NCBI GenBank assembly: GCA_046330315.1 | Contig: JAXLSZ010000008.1 | Location: 62,001-126,000 of the forward strand | Origin: JAXLSZ01 sp046330315 | GTDB taxonomy: Bacteria; Actinomycetota; Thermoleophilia; Solirubrobacterales; 70-9 | DNA length: 64,000 bases | Reading direction: 5' to 3' | Shown: one piece after another, positions 8,521 through 15,752 of the stretch | Layout: each line of letters opens with the position of its first letter | How positions within the stretch are numbered: position 1 is the first letter of the stretch | Translations under genes and position numbers: made by a program | The notes under the pieces: generated by a model | Databases searched by the model: none | What the model saw: only the letters and a program-made list of their open reading frames with translations | What the model was told of the DNA's origin: nothing

Positions 8521-9680
8521 TTAGCCGCAGACCCAGGCGCTTGAGCCCGAATCGGCCCAGATCTCCGCAGCGATGCGGTCCTGCTCGGCCTTGCTGGCGT
8601 CCTGCGGGGCCCCCCTGCCTCCGTACAGCGCCCAGGTCGAGGGCAGGATCTGGTAGGCGCCGCCGGCCCCGCTGGAGGGGTTGACGGCGCCGTAGTTGCC
8701 GCCGGACTCGCAGGCGACGATGTAGGAGGGGATCGAATAGGGGCCGCCCAGCCACCTGCCGATCTCGCTCTGTGCGCTCTGATCGGCTGCCTGGGCCGCC
8801 TGATCGGCTGCCTGCCGGGCCTCCTTGGCCGCCGCCCGGCGTGCCGCGGCCCGCGCCGCCTCGATGTCGCTGACCCACCCACCGATGCTCGTCTTCAGGG
8901 TCCCGATCTGGGCCTCGCGGACGGCGCCGATCGCGGCCAGCCGCGAAGCCGCGGACTCGGCTCGTGCGCGCACGGAGGAGATCTGCGAACGCGCAGCGGC
9001 GAGGCGCGCGTTGTAGGCGTCCACCCTGGCCTTCGACTCGGCCACCCTTCGCAACTCGCGGCGCACCGCGTCGCGGACCTCGCGCACCCGCCCGGCGAGC
9101 CGGGTGTCGGAGTCCTCGATCATCTTTAGGTAACCGGCCCGTGTCACGAGGTCGTCGTAGCCCCGCGCCGTGAAGATCAGCTCGGCTGCGTCGGGAGTCC
9201 CGGACTCGTAGATCGCCACCAGCCGGCTGGCGAGGGCCCGTCGTGCCCTCGCCAGCCGGCGCCGCTCCGCCTCGAGGCGGCCGCGCGCAACCTCCACCCG
9301 CCCGGCCAGCTCGGCCGAGCGCTGCTCGCCGGCGGCCAGCAGGGAGCTGATTTCCTGCTCGCGGGCCGCCGCGCGGCGGCCCTTTGCTGCGCGACGGCCA
9401 TGGCGGCCTGGCTCTGGCGCAGTTCGGCGGCCAGCGCGGTCGCCTGGGCGCGGGCGTCGGCCACCTTCGACCGGAGACCGTCCACGCCGGCGGCGCCCGA
9501 GGCGGGGGCGCAGAAACCGAGCAGCGCGGCGGCGATCAGGGCGACGGCGAGGCCTGACCGGCGGGAGAGCGCCGCGGCGAAGCCTGACCGGCGGGAGAGC
9601 GCCGCGGCGAAGCCTGACCGGCGGGAGAGCGCCGCGGCGAAGCCTGACCGGCGGGAGAGCGCGACTCGGTTGTCCTGCAC
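8521..9680 (-). CDS. Secreted coiled-coil protein with Rpf-like transglycosylase domain; reading frame broken near 9365-9385
   Basis: The start (GTG at 9680, after GGAGG) gives a signal peptide with an n-region made of four 10-residue repeats (ALSRRSGFAA type), a hydrophobic core (VALIAAALLGFCAP) and a coiled coil. At about 9365-9385 the coding frame changes by -1. Before it the frame reads SQAAMAVAQQRAAARR; after it the other frame reads EQEISSLLAAGEQRSAELAG and runs to the stop. The C-terminal 70 residues resemble the transglycosylase-like (resuscitation-promoting factor) domain: YIVACESGGNYGAVNP with the likely catalytic Glu, then GAYQILPSTWALYGG. The product would hydrolyse peptidoglycan at the cell surface. 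No slippery heptamer was seen at the shift, so a missing base in a G/C run, or a true mutation, is more likely than programmed frameshifting. Confidence 0.75.
9541..9660. repeat. Four tandem 30-bp repeats inside the signal-peptide coding region
   Basis: Units lie at 9541-9570, 9571-9600, 9601-9630 and 9631-9660. The last three are identical and the first differs at a few bases. Thirty bases keep the frame, so each unit encodes ten residues (ALSRRSGFAA). This repeats the basic n-region of the Rpf-like protein's signal peptide. Confidence 0.95.
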
Positions 9681-9687
9681 GTGAGAC

Positions 9688-9830
9688 CTCCTTCGGCGCC
9701 TGCGGGGTTAGCTGTCGGGCTCGCGCCGAAGGAGTGGCGCTACACGAAGGGTGATTCGCCCCAGCGGGCCCGGGCGGGCCCGCATCGGTTCCCCCGTTCC
9801 CCGAGCCAAGGGGATTCGGCGGTTCTGTGG
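9688..9830 (-). promoter_or_regulatory. c-di-AMP riboswitch (ydaO/yuaA type) ahead of the Rpf-like gene
   Basis: Read on the minus strand, the leader contains the conserved ydaO blocks in order: ACCGCCGAATCC, CGGGGGAACC, GGGGCGAATCACCC and GAGCCCGACAGCTAACCCCG, followed by CAGGCG. This class binds cyclic di-AMP and, in actinobacteria, commonly controls cell-wall hydrolase (rpf and NlpC-type) genes. A perfect 12-bp helix can form between 9723-9734 and 9688-9699. The latter arm includes most of the AGGAGG ribosome site used by the GTG at 9680. This suggests control of translation by hiding the ribosome site; that mechanism is inferred. Confidence 0.9.
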
Positions 9831-9897
9831 CCGGGAAACCTATCCCAACTGTGAGCAAACGCTAACAGGTTGACCATAAACGGCAACAAAGCTTGCA

Positions 9898-9947
9898 CGG
9901 CCGGAGCCGGGCAGATGGTGCGCGGCCGGGGCCGGGCAGATGGTGCG
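9898..9947. repeat. Two tandem 25-bp repeats
   Basis: CGGCCGGAGCCGGGCAGATG and the following bases at 9898-9922 are repeated at 9923-9947 with one difference. The pair lies between the stop of the 66-residue membrane protein gene and the riboswitch promoter region. The rest of the 316-bp gap (9681-9996) holds the riboswitch and, on the minus strand around 9840-9890, AT-richer sequence that probably contains its promoter. Confidence 0.85.
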
Positions 9948-9996
9948 CGGCTCCAGCCTCCCGGCTCGTTTCCCGCCCTCAGGGGCGTCGCGGCCC

Positions 9997-10197
9997 TCAG
10001 CCCTCCGGAGCGTCCCGGGTGGCGGCGACGTAGGCGACTCCCACCACCGCGGCGACGCCCAGGGCGGCCGCGATGCGCAGCTCGCGGGAGTAGCGGCTGC
10101 GCAGGTAGACCGCGATCAGCTTCGCGGTCCCGGGTATCCCCTGCTTGACGACGATCCGGCCGATCGCCTCGTAGCCGACGCTGCTGGTCCTCCTCAT
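9997..10197 (-). CDS. Small hypothetical membrane protein, 66 residues
   Basis: The product has a basic N-terminal half (MRRTSSVGYEAIGRIVVKQG, then YLRSRYSRELR) and one C-terminal membrane segment (IAAALGVAAVVGVAYVAAT). It would be anchored in the cytoplasmic membrane with the basic part inside. It lies just downstream of argG on the same strand, 6 bases after the argG stop, so it is probably co-transcribed. I do not recognise a family. Confidence 0.6.
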   Translation of the reverse strand: MRRTSSVGYEAIGRIVVKQGIPGTAKLIAVYLRSRYSRELRIAAALGVAAVVGVAYVAATRDAPEG

Positions 10198-10203
10198 CTC
10201 GTC

Positions 10204-11472
10204 TCAACCCTCCTGGCGGCGGATCCTATGGGCCATCCTGCTCTGCAGGGAGAAGATCTCGATGAATCCGGGGCTGGCTGCCTGCGCGAACTCGCCGCCC
10301 GACTCCCCGAAGCTGGCGAGGCTGCGGTCGTAGAGCGCGAACCGGGAGTCACGGGCCACGGGCCTGGCCGAACCCTTGTAGAGCTTCATCGTCACCTCGC
10401 CGGTCACGTGGCGGTTGGCCGAGGCCATGTAGGCGTCGAGGTCCTCGCGCAGCGGGTCGAGCCAGAGGCCGGCGTAGCAGAGGTAGGCCCAGTGCCGATC
10501 GAGGGTGGCCTTGAAGTTGTTCTGGTGGATCGTCGAGACCAGCCTCTCGAGCTCCTGGTGGGCGGTGAGCACGATCGCCGCGGCAGGCACCTCGTAGATG
10601 TCGCGGACCTTCAGGCCGATGATCCGGTCCTCGATGTGGTCGACGATGCCGGCTCCGTGCCGGCGGCCGGCGTCGGCCGCCCGCTCGAGCAGCTCGACCA
10701 GTCCGAGCCGCTCCCCGTCCAGGGAGACCGGGCGCCCCTCCTCGAACCCGACACGGACCAGCTGCGGCTCGTCGGGAGCCTCCTCGGGACGGGTGACGAG
10801 CTGGAAGACGTCGTCGGGGGCCGGGGCCGAAAGGTCCTCGATCTCCAGCCCCTCGGAGGAACGGCCCCAGAGGTTGTCGTCGATCGAGTAGGGAGCGGCC
10901 TGGCCGCCGCCCTTGACGGGGATCCCGTGCTCGCGGGCGTAGGCGATCTCCTCCTCCCTCCCCATCCTCCACTGGCGCACGGGCGCGATCACCTTGAGGC
11001 CGGAGTCGAGGGTGGCGATCGTGGACTCGAGCCTGACCTGGTCGTTCCCCTTTCCGGTGCAGCCGTGAGCAAGGGTGTCGCAGCCGGTCAGGCGGGCCTG
11101 CTCGGCCCCCAGCCTGGCGATCAGGGGGCGGCCCAGCGCCGTGAACAGCGGGTAGCCGCCGCCGTAGAGGCCGTTGGCGAGGATTGCCGGCAGGACGTAC
11201 TCCTCGGCGAACTCCTCGCGGGCGTCCACAACGATCGCGTCGGCGGCACCCAGGCCGAGAGCCTTGGCGGTGACCTCCCGGTAGTCCTCGCCCGGCTGGC
11301 CGAGGTCGATGGTGAGCGTCACGACCTCGGCGCCGTAGGTCTCCTGGATCCAGCGCAGCATCACGCTGGTGTCGAGCCCGCCCGAGTAGAGGAGGAGCAC
11401 CCGCTGGACCCGATCGGGGTCCGCCTCGTAGGAGGCGGTGCGATGGTGGTGGATCGAGGGCTCCTCGGGCAT
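10204..11472 (-). CDS. argG: Argininosuccinate synthase (ArgG)
   Basis: This 422-residue enzyme joins citrulline and aspartate using ATP in arginine synthesis. The N-terminal PP-loop is clear (LLLYSGGLDTSVMLRWIQ), followed by LTIDLGQPGEDYREV, DTLAHGCTGKGNDQVR, SIDDNLWGRSSEGLEIED and TVSTIHQNNF-type segments of the family. The rest of the arginine genes found here (argCJBD) lie at 29-33.5 kb, so argG is unlinked. ATG at 11470-11472 was preferred; an in-frame GTG at 11493 would add seven residues. The sortase gene runs divergently from 11537. Confidence 0.95.
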   Translation of the reverse strand: MPEEPSIHHHRTASYEADPDRVQRVLLLYSGGLDTSVMLRWIQETYGAEVVTLTIDLGQPGEDYREVTAKALGLGAADAIVVDAREEFAEEYVLPAILANGLYGGGYPLFTALGRPLIARLGAEQARLTGCDTLAHGCTGKGNDQVRLESTIATLDSGLKVIAPVRQWRMGREEEIAYAREHGIPVKGGGQAAPYSIDDNLWGRSSEGLEIEDLSAPAPDDVFQLVTRPEEAPDEPQLVRVGFEEGRPVSLDGERLGLVELLERAADAGRRHGAGIVDHIEDRIIGLKVRDIYEVPAAAIVLTAHQELERLVSTIHQNNFKATLDRHWAYLCYAGLWLDPLREDLDAYMASANRHVTGEVTMKLYKGSARPVARDSRFALYDRSLASFGESGGEFAQAASPGFIEIFSLQSRMAHRIRRQEG

Positions 11473-11524
11473 GGCGGTGGCGAAGTGTGGCACGGCCGGC
11501 CCGGATCGCGGCGCCCGGCGCTGT

Positions 11525-11530
11525 CAGACT
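11525..11530 (+). promoter_or_regulatory. -10-like box CAGACT of the sortase gene
   Basis: CAGACT ends exactly 6 bases before the GTG at 11537, the spacing expected for a leaderless message. It deviates from TANNNT at the first base. Confidence 0.4.
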
Positions 11531-11536
11531 GAGGGC

Positions 11537-12211
11537 GTGAGGCGCTTCGGCCGAATTCTCTCGACCGCGCTGATCACCGCCGGGCTGGTGGTGCTCGCCG
11601 ACGTCGGCCTCACCCTCGCCTACCGGGAGCCGGTCTCCTCGATCTACGGCTCGATCAAGCAGAGCGAGGCGGCCAGCCAGCTGCGCGAGCTCGAGTCCCG
11701 CTATCCGACCGAGGCGGACCGTCGCGCGGTGGAGACGGTGCGCAGCCCCCGGCGGCGGGTCCGCATCCTGGCGCGACGCTTCGCCAGGCAGGTGGGGACC
11801 GGCGACGCGATCGGGCGGATCCTCGTTCCGGCGATGGACGGGCTGAACGCGGTCGTGGTCCAGGGGACCGACACCTCGAGCCTCCAGAAGGGACCCGGCC
11901 ACTACCCCGGCACGCCGTTCCCCGGGCAGCCGGGAACCGTCGGTATCGCCGGGCACCGCACCACATACCTGGCGCCCTTCCGGCACATCGACTCGATGCG
12001 GCGGGGTGACGTCGTCACCCTCGAGATGCCCTACGCGACTCTCCGCTACCGGGTGCAGAAGACGGCGATCGTGGATCCCGGAGACGTCCAGGTCGTGGAC
12101 CCGGTCGGCTACCAGCGGCTGGTGCTCAGCGCCTGCCACCCGCTCTACAGCGCGGCCCAGCGCTACATCGTCTTCGCTCGCCTGGCCGGAGTGCTGCCGC
12201 CCGCCGGCTGA
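11537..12211 (+). CDS. Sortase, class D/E-like
   Basis: This 224-residue membrane-anchored transpeptidase should cleave LPXTG-type sorting signals and attach proteins to the cell wall. One N-terminal membrane segment (about residues 7-26) is followed by the sortase beta-barrel. The catalytic triad can be placed: His140 in GTVGIAGHRTTYLAPF, Cys200 in VLSACHPLYSAAQR and Arg209 in the same block. GTG at 11537 was chosen because it begins just before the membrane segment and 6 bases after a -10-like box. An LPFTG-bearing protein is encoded 1.2 kb downstream on the opposite strand (13379-13687) and is the likely partner. Confidence 0.9.
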   Translation: MRRFGRILSTALITAGLVVLADVGLTLAYREPVSSIYGSIKQSEAASQLRELESRYPTEADRRAVETVRSPRRRVRILARRFARQVGTGDAIGRILVPAMDGLNAVVVQGTDTSSLQKGPGHYPGTPFPGQPGTVGIAGHRTTYLAPFRHIDSMRRGDVVTLEMPYATLRYRVQKTAIVDPGDVQVVDPVGYQRLVLSACHPLYSAAQRYIVFARLAGVLPPAG

Positions 12212-12214
12212 CCC

Positions 12215-12583
12215 CTACGGCGCCGAGATCCCGCCGCTGCCGTTGCCGCCGGGTGTCGTCGGCGTCGTCGGTGTGGTCGGGGTGGTGGTCGGCGTCGTGG
12301 TGGGGGTGGTCGTCGGAGTGGTCGTGGGCGTCGTGGTCGGGGTCGTCGTCGGGGTGGTGGTCTCGGTCGTCGAGGAGGTCGTGGTGGGCGGGGTGGTGGT
12401 GGTCGGCGCCGAGGTCGAGGTCCCGTCGCCGCCGCCGGCGGCGATCACCACGATCGCGATCAGCAGCCCGACGATCACCGCGATCAGGGCGGCGACCAGC
12501 AGGCGGACGTTGCCGTGCGGGCGCCCGCCCCCGCTCGGCTCGCGGGAGCCGCCCGGCATCACCCTGGTGGGGTCCTCGTTCAT
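12215..12583 (-). CDS. Membrane-anchored protein with Thr/Pro-repeat tail, 122 residues
   Basis: The N-terminal 25 residues are polar, residues about 27-50 form one membrane helix (LLVAALIAVIVGLLIAIVVI), and the C-terminal 70 residues are almost entirely TTTP repeats ending in GGNGSGGISAP. The tail should lie outside the cell as an extended, possibly O-glycosylated stalk. At DNA level (about 12250-12400) the repeats are 12-bp units, so length variation is likely. The gene starts one base after the upstream coiled-coil gene ends and is probably translated with it. No sorting motif is present and I do not know its function. Confidence 0.75.
   Translation of the reverse strand: MNEDPTRVMPGGSREPSGGGRPHGNVRLLVAALIAVIVGLLIAIVVIAAGGGDGTSTSAPTTTTPPTTTSSTTETTTPTTTPTTTPTTTPTTTPTTTPTTTPTTPTTPTTPGGNGSGGISAP
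12255..12400. repeat. 12-bp tandem repeats encoding TTTP units
   Basis: Degenerate GGTCGTCGTGGG-type units repeat across this interval within the Thr/Pro-tailed protein gene. They stay in frame and encode the TTTP repeats. Confidence 0.8.
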
Positions 12584-13348
12584 CTATTCCTCCGGTCCGA
12601 GTATCGAGTCGATGATCTGGGCCCCGTCCCGGACCCCAAGCTCCTCCCGCAGCCGCTTCTCGATCTCCTCGCGGCTGGCGCCGGCCATCGCCATCTGCGT
12701 GACCAGCAGCCGGGTGCCCGCGGAGCGGCTTGCCGGGAGGGCCCTTGCGGCGGACGGATCGGCACGCCCGCCGCGCGGGCGTGGGCGCGAGGGGGCCGGC
12801 CGCAGCGGGCCGGCCCCTTCCGGCGCCGTGGCCGTGCGACGCGGTTCGGCGCCGGTCGGGGGGGGCGGTGCGGCGGCGGAGGGACTGCCCCGCTCGGGGG
12901 CAGGCTCGGCAGCGGTTGCGAAGGGCGGGACGGCGGCGGATTCGGAGGGTTCGCCGGGGCGCCGCCCCAGCTCCTCGACCTCGCGGGTCACCTCGTCGAA
13001 GGCGGCGATCAGCGCGTCGGCGCGGCGCCTGATCTCCTCGCCCTGCTCGACCAGCCGCGAGGTGATCTCGTCTATCGAGCGCAGACGCTCGGCGCCGAGC
13101 CGGTCGGCGCGGCGGCGGGACCTGGCGAGGTAGTCGCGCGCCTGCGACTCGGCGTCGTCGATGACGCCCGCCGCGGCTCGCTCGACCGCATCGATGATCG
13201 TGGCGAGGCGCTCTGCCGCGGTGGACGCCACCGGGCCCGGCGAGGCGCCCTGCTCCCGGGGCGCTGGGGAGATGTTGGTCGGCTCGTCCATCGGTCCCGG
13301 CCGGCCGGCAGCGCGGAGCCTTCGCGGGTTCGGCGCGACGTCCGGCAT
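12584..13348 (-). CDS. Coiled-coil protein with conserved C-terminal helical module (paralogue of 15728-16312)
   Basis: The 254-residue soluble protein has an N-terminal coiled coil of the ATP-synthase-b/DivIVA look (AERLATIIDAVERAAAGVID, then AESQARDYLARSRRRAD). A long Pro/Ala-rich linker follows, and the end carries a compact module: RLLVTQMAMAGASREEIEKR, then LREELGV and IIDSIL. The same order recurs in the gene at 15728-16312 (MLVAQMAASGSDRKEIEERL). ATG at 13348 lies 5 bases after a TAGAAT -10 box; a second ATG at 13291 (MDEPTN) is possible. The position between surface-protein and polysaccharide genes suggests an envelope or cell-shape role, but this is inference. Confidence 0.75.
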   Translation of the reverse strand: MPDVAPNPRRLRAAGRPGPMDEPTNISPAPREQGASPGPVASTAAERLATIIDAVERAAAGVIDDAESQARDYLARSRRRADRLGAERLRSIDEITSRLVEQGEEIRRRADALIAAFDEVTREVEELGRRPGEPSESAAVPPFATAAEPAPERGSPSAAAPPPPTGAEPRRTATAPEGAGPLRPAPSRPRPRGGRADPSAARALPASRSAGTRLLVTQMAMAGASREEIEKRLREELGVRDGAQIIDSILGPEE

Positions 13349-13353
13349 CGCAG

Positions 13354-13359
13354 ATTCTA
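13354..13359 (-). promoter_or_regulatory. -10 box TAGAAT of the coiled-coil gene
   Basis: TAGAAT on the minus strand ends 5 bases before the ATG at 13348. It probably also drives the Thr/Pro-tailed protein downstream. Confidence 0.45.
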
Positions 13360-13378
13360 GGCCCGGACCGCCCGGACG

Positions 13379-13687
13379 CTAGGAGACGTCGTCGCGATTC
13401 AGGGTCAGCCTGCGGAGCGCAACGCCCATCGAGGTGAGCGCCACGGCGACCGCCGCGAGGGCGATCAGATCGAGCCCGGTGAAGGGCAGGCCCCCGACGA
13501 CCGACTTCTCGAGGCCCGTGGACCTCGCCTCGCCGCCGGCGCTGCCGCTGACCTGGGTGACGGCGCTCTCGTACTGGGAGTTGGTGGGATCCGACGCCGC
13601 CGCGCCGGCCGGCATCAGCAGCACGCCGAGGACCAGCGAGAGGGCGATCAGGACCCCGCCCCTGCGAAAAGCTGTGTGCATCGTCAT
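13379..13687 (-). CDS. LPFTG-anchored small surface protein
   Basis: This 102-residue protein has a signal peptide (MTMHTAFRRGGVLIALSLVL and onward, cleaved near AGAAASDP). A short 35-residue exposed segment follows. A complete cell-wall sorting signal then closes the protein: LPFTG at residues 67-71, a hydrophobic stretch (LIALAAVAVALTSMGVAL) and a basic tail (RRLTLNR). It should be attached to the wall by a sortase, most plausibly the one at 11537-12211. ATG at 13687 follows a GGAG ribosome site; an ATG six bases later also fits. The mature part is too short to assign a function; it could be a carrier or spacer. Confidence 0.8.
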   Translation of the reverse strand: MTMHTAFRRGGVLIALSLVLGVLLMPAGAAASDPTNSQYESAVTQVSGSAGGEARSTGLEKSVVGGLPFTGLDLIALAAVAVALTSMGVALRRLTLNRDDVS

Positions 13688-13793
13688 CTCGGTCATCTCC
13701 ATCCGGAAAACCGCTGCAAGAAGCGCCAACGCGGAGATAGCAATCTAGCACGCCTCCCGGCGGCCGACAAGGGGTGGGCGAAAGCTGCCGGCC

Positions 13794-15752
13794 TCACGAG
13801 CCCCGACCGGGCGACTCGCGCCGAAGGGCACGCTGCAGGGCGGCGATCTCGGGCCCGAGCGGGTTGAGGCTCCGGGCCTCGGCGAGCTCGGCCCGGGCCC
13901 TCGCCGGGTCGGTGCGCAGAAGCTCGCGCGCGATCAGCCAGTGCGCCGCGTAGTCGTCGGGTTCCCGCGAGGAGGCCTCCTCGAAGTCGGCGAGAGCCGC
14001 GCGGCGGTGCCCGAGCCGGGACTCGATCGCCCCGCTGTTGAGCAGGGAAAGGCTGTCGAAGGGGTTGAGGTCGGCGGCCCTGCCCAGATCGGCGAGCGCC
14101 GCCTCCGGGTCGGCGCCGGCCTGCTGCAGTCCGCGCTGCGCGTAGCGATCCGAGAGGAAGAGAGGCACGGCGAGGAGGGCGAGCAGGCAGAGCGCGGCCG
14201 CTCCGCCCCGTCGCAGCCACGGCGCCAGCTCCCCGCCGCCTGCGGCAGGGGCCGCCGCGACCCCGAAGAGGAAGAAGCCCGGGGCGGTCACCCCGGGGTA
14301 CTGCCAGAACCAGTCGTAGGAGCCCTGCAGGGCCCACTGCAGGGCGCCGGCAGTCGCCGCCGCCACGACCAGCGCCTCGACCGGCCCCCGGCGGCGGGAG
14401 CGCCATGCCGCGAGCAGGGCGGCGCCCAGGAAGGCGAGCCAGGCGACCAGCCCAGGCAGCCCGAGCTCGGCGAAGATCCGCACCGGGATGCTGTGCGGGT
14501 CCTTCGGGGTCTCGGGGCTCTCGCGCTCCTGCAGGTAGGCGAGCTGAAAAGCCCCGGCGCCCCCGCCCAGCAGCGGATGGTCTGCGCCCTCGGCGAGCCC
14601 GACGCGCCAGAAGTCGCCGCGGTTGGAGCCGATGTTGGCGCCGAACCTCACCCCCTGTCCGCGCAGGTCGGGGTACTCGGACTTGCGGAACTCGCTGACC
14701 CGCTGATCGACGAAGCCGATCGGGCCGCCGTGGCGGGCCACGAACACCGCGCCTCCGGCGAGCACGGCGAGGATCGCTACCGCGGCCAGGCCCAGGGAGA
14801 TCGCACGCCTGGCGGGATCGCCCACCCGCAGGCGCGGCGCGACCGCGCCGAAGACGCCCGCGGCGAGGAGCAGCGACGCCGCCGAGGTGATCGCGGCGGC
14901 GGCTGCCGCGTCGTCGAGGAGCGGGCCGACCCCCCGGACGTGCCCGTGCTGGTAGACGTCGAGCAGGGTGGGCAGCGCGAAGGCAGCCGGGATGACGATC
15001 AGCGCCACCACGATCGCGGCCCGCAGCCGCTGCGGGGCGAGCAGGACGAAGGCGAGCAGCGCGAGCGCCGCGGCGGGCGCCGAGCCGCGACTCTGAGCCA
15101 GGAAGGCAACCTCCAGGAGCATGGTGGCGGCGCCGACCGCCACGGCCCTCAGCCACCAGGCCGCCGGCGGGTGGGCGGCGATCCCGGCCAGGGGCCACAG
15201 GCAGACCAGGAAGAATGCGGCGTTCGCGTTGCGGTAGCCGATCGGAAAGCGCAGGGTGGCGTCCTCGTGCAGGAGCGTTAGGAGGTCGGTCCCCCCCCAG
15301 ACGGTCGCAAGCGTCGCGACCCCGACCACGGCGCCGGCCGCGGCCAGCGGGGCCAGGACGAGCACCCGGCGCCCCGCGAGCATGCGGGTCACCCAGAGGC
15401 CGGTTGCGAAGACGGTCCCGTAGGCGAACACGCGGGCGGCGTCGGCGACCGCGGAGGCCCGTACGGGGGTCCAGAGAATCGAGAGAAGGGTCCAGGCCCC
15501 GAGGGCGAAGATGGCGGCCAGGGCCACCCTCGCCGGCCCCGAGAGCGGCTCGGAGAGGGGGACCCTGGCCAGCAGCAGGGCGCCGAGCAGGAAGAGGGCG
15601 ATCGCGCCCGGGTAGAAGACCGGCCCGAAGTAGGCGCCCTCCTTCCACCCCCACCAGACGAACAGCGCGGTGAGGCAGCCGAGCAGCAGAACCGCCGCCT
15701 GCTCCTCGGCCCGATCGAGACCCGCGCTCAGCCGGCGCCGATCGTCCGCCAC
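13794..15752 (-). CDS. O-antigen ligase/polymerase (Wzy-C type) with C-terminal TPR-like region
   Basis: This 652-residue multi-pass membrane protein has about a dozen hydrophobic segments across residues 20-530. A large external loop contains GGGAGAFQLAYLQE and DPHSIPVRIFAELGLPGLVA, the pattern of the Wzy_C family that polymerises or transfers surface polysaccharide. The last 120 residues are soluble and repeat-like (ADLNPFDSLSLLNSGAIESR, then LADFEEASSREPDDYAAHWL), consistent with tetratricopeptide repeats. GTG at 15752 lies inside the end of the upstream coiled-coil gene (25-base overlap), which indicates co-translation. The substrate is unknown. Confidence 0.8.
   Translation of the reverse strand: MADDRRRLSAGLDRAEEQAAVLLLGCLTALFVWWGWKEGAYFGPVFYPGAIALFLLGALLLARVPLSEPLSGPARVALAAIFALGAWTLLSILWTPVRASAVADAARVFAYGTVFATGLWVTRMLAGRRVLVLAPLAAAGAVVGVATLATVWGGTDLLTLLHEDATLRFPIGYRNANAAFFLVCLWPLAGIAAHPPAAWWLRAVAVGAATMLLEVAFLAQSRGSAPAAALALLAFVLLAPQRLRAAIVVALIVIPAAFALPTLLDVYQHGHVRGVGPLLDDAAAAAAITSAASLLLAAGVFGAVAPRLRVGDPARRAISLGLAAVAILAVLAGGAVFVARHGGPIGFVDQRVSEFRKSEYPDLRGQGVRFGANIGSNRGDFWRVGLAEGADHPLLGGGAGAFQLAYLQERESPETPKDPHSIPVRIFAELGLPGLVAWLAFLGAALLAAWRSRRRGPVEALVVAAATAGALQWALQGSYDWFWQYPGVTAPGFFLFGVAAAPAAGGGELAPWLRRGGAAALCLLALLAVPLFLSDRYAQRGLQQAGADPEAALADLGRAADLNPFDSLSLLNSGAIESRLGHRRAALADFEEASSREPDDYAAHWLIARELLRTDPARARAELAEARSLNPLGPEIAALQRALRRESPGRGS

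Noticed and set aside
9361..9390. Programmed -1 frameshift site in the Rpf-like gene
   Set aside because: CAGCAAAGGG is near the shift, but the zero frame does not match the X-XXY-YYZ slippery pattern and no strong downstream pseudoknot was evident. An error or mutation is simpler.
12255..12400. CRISPR array
   Set aside because: The repeats are contiguous 12-bp coding units without spacers. No CRISPR array was seen elsewhere in the window.
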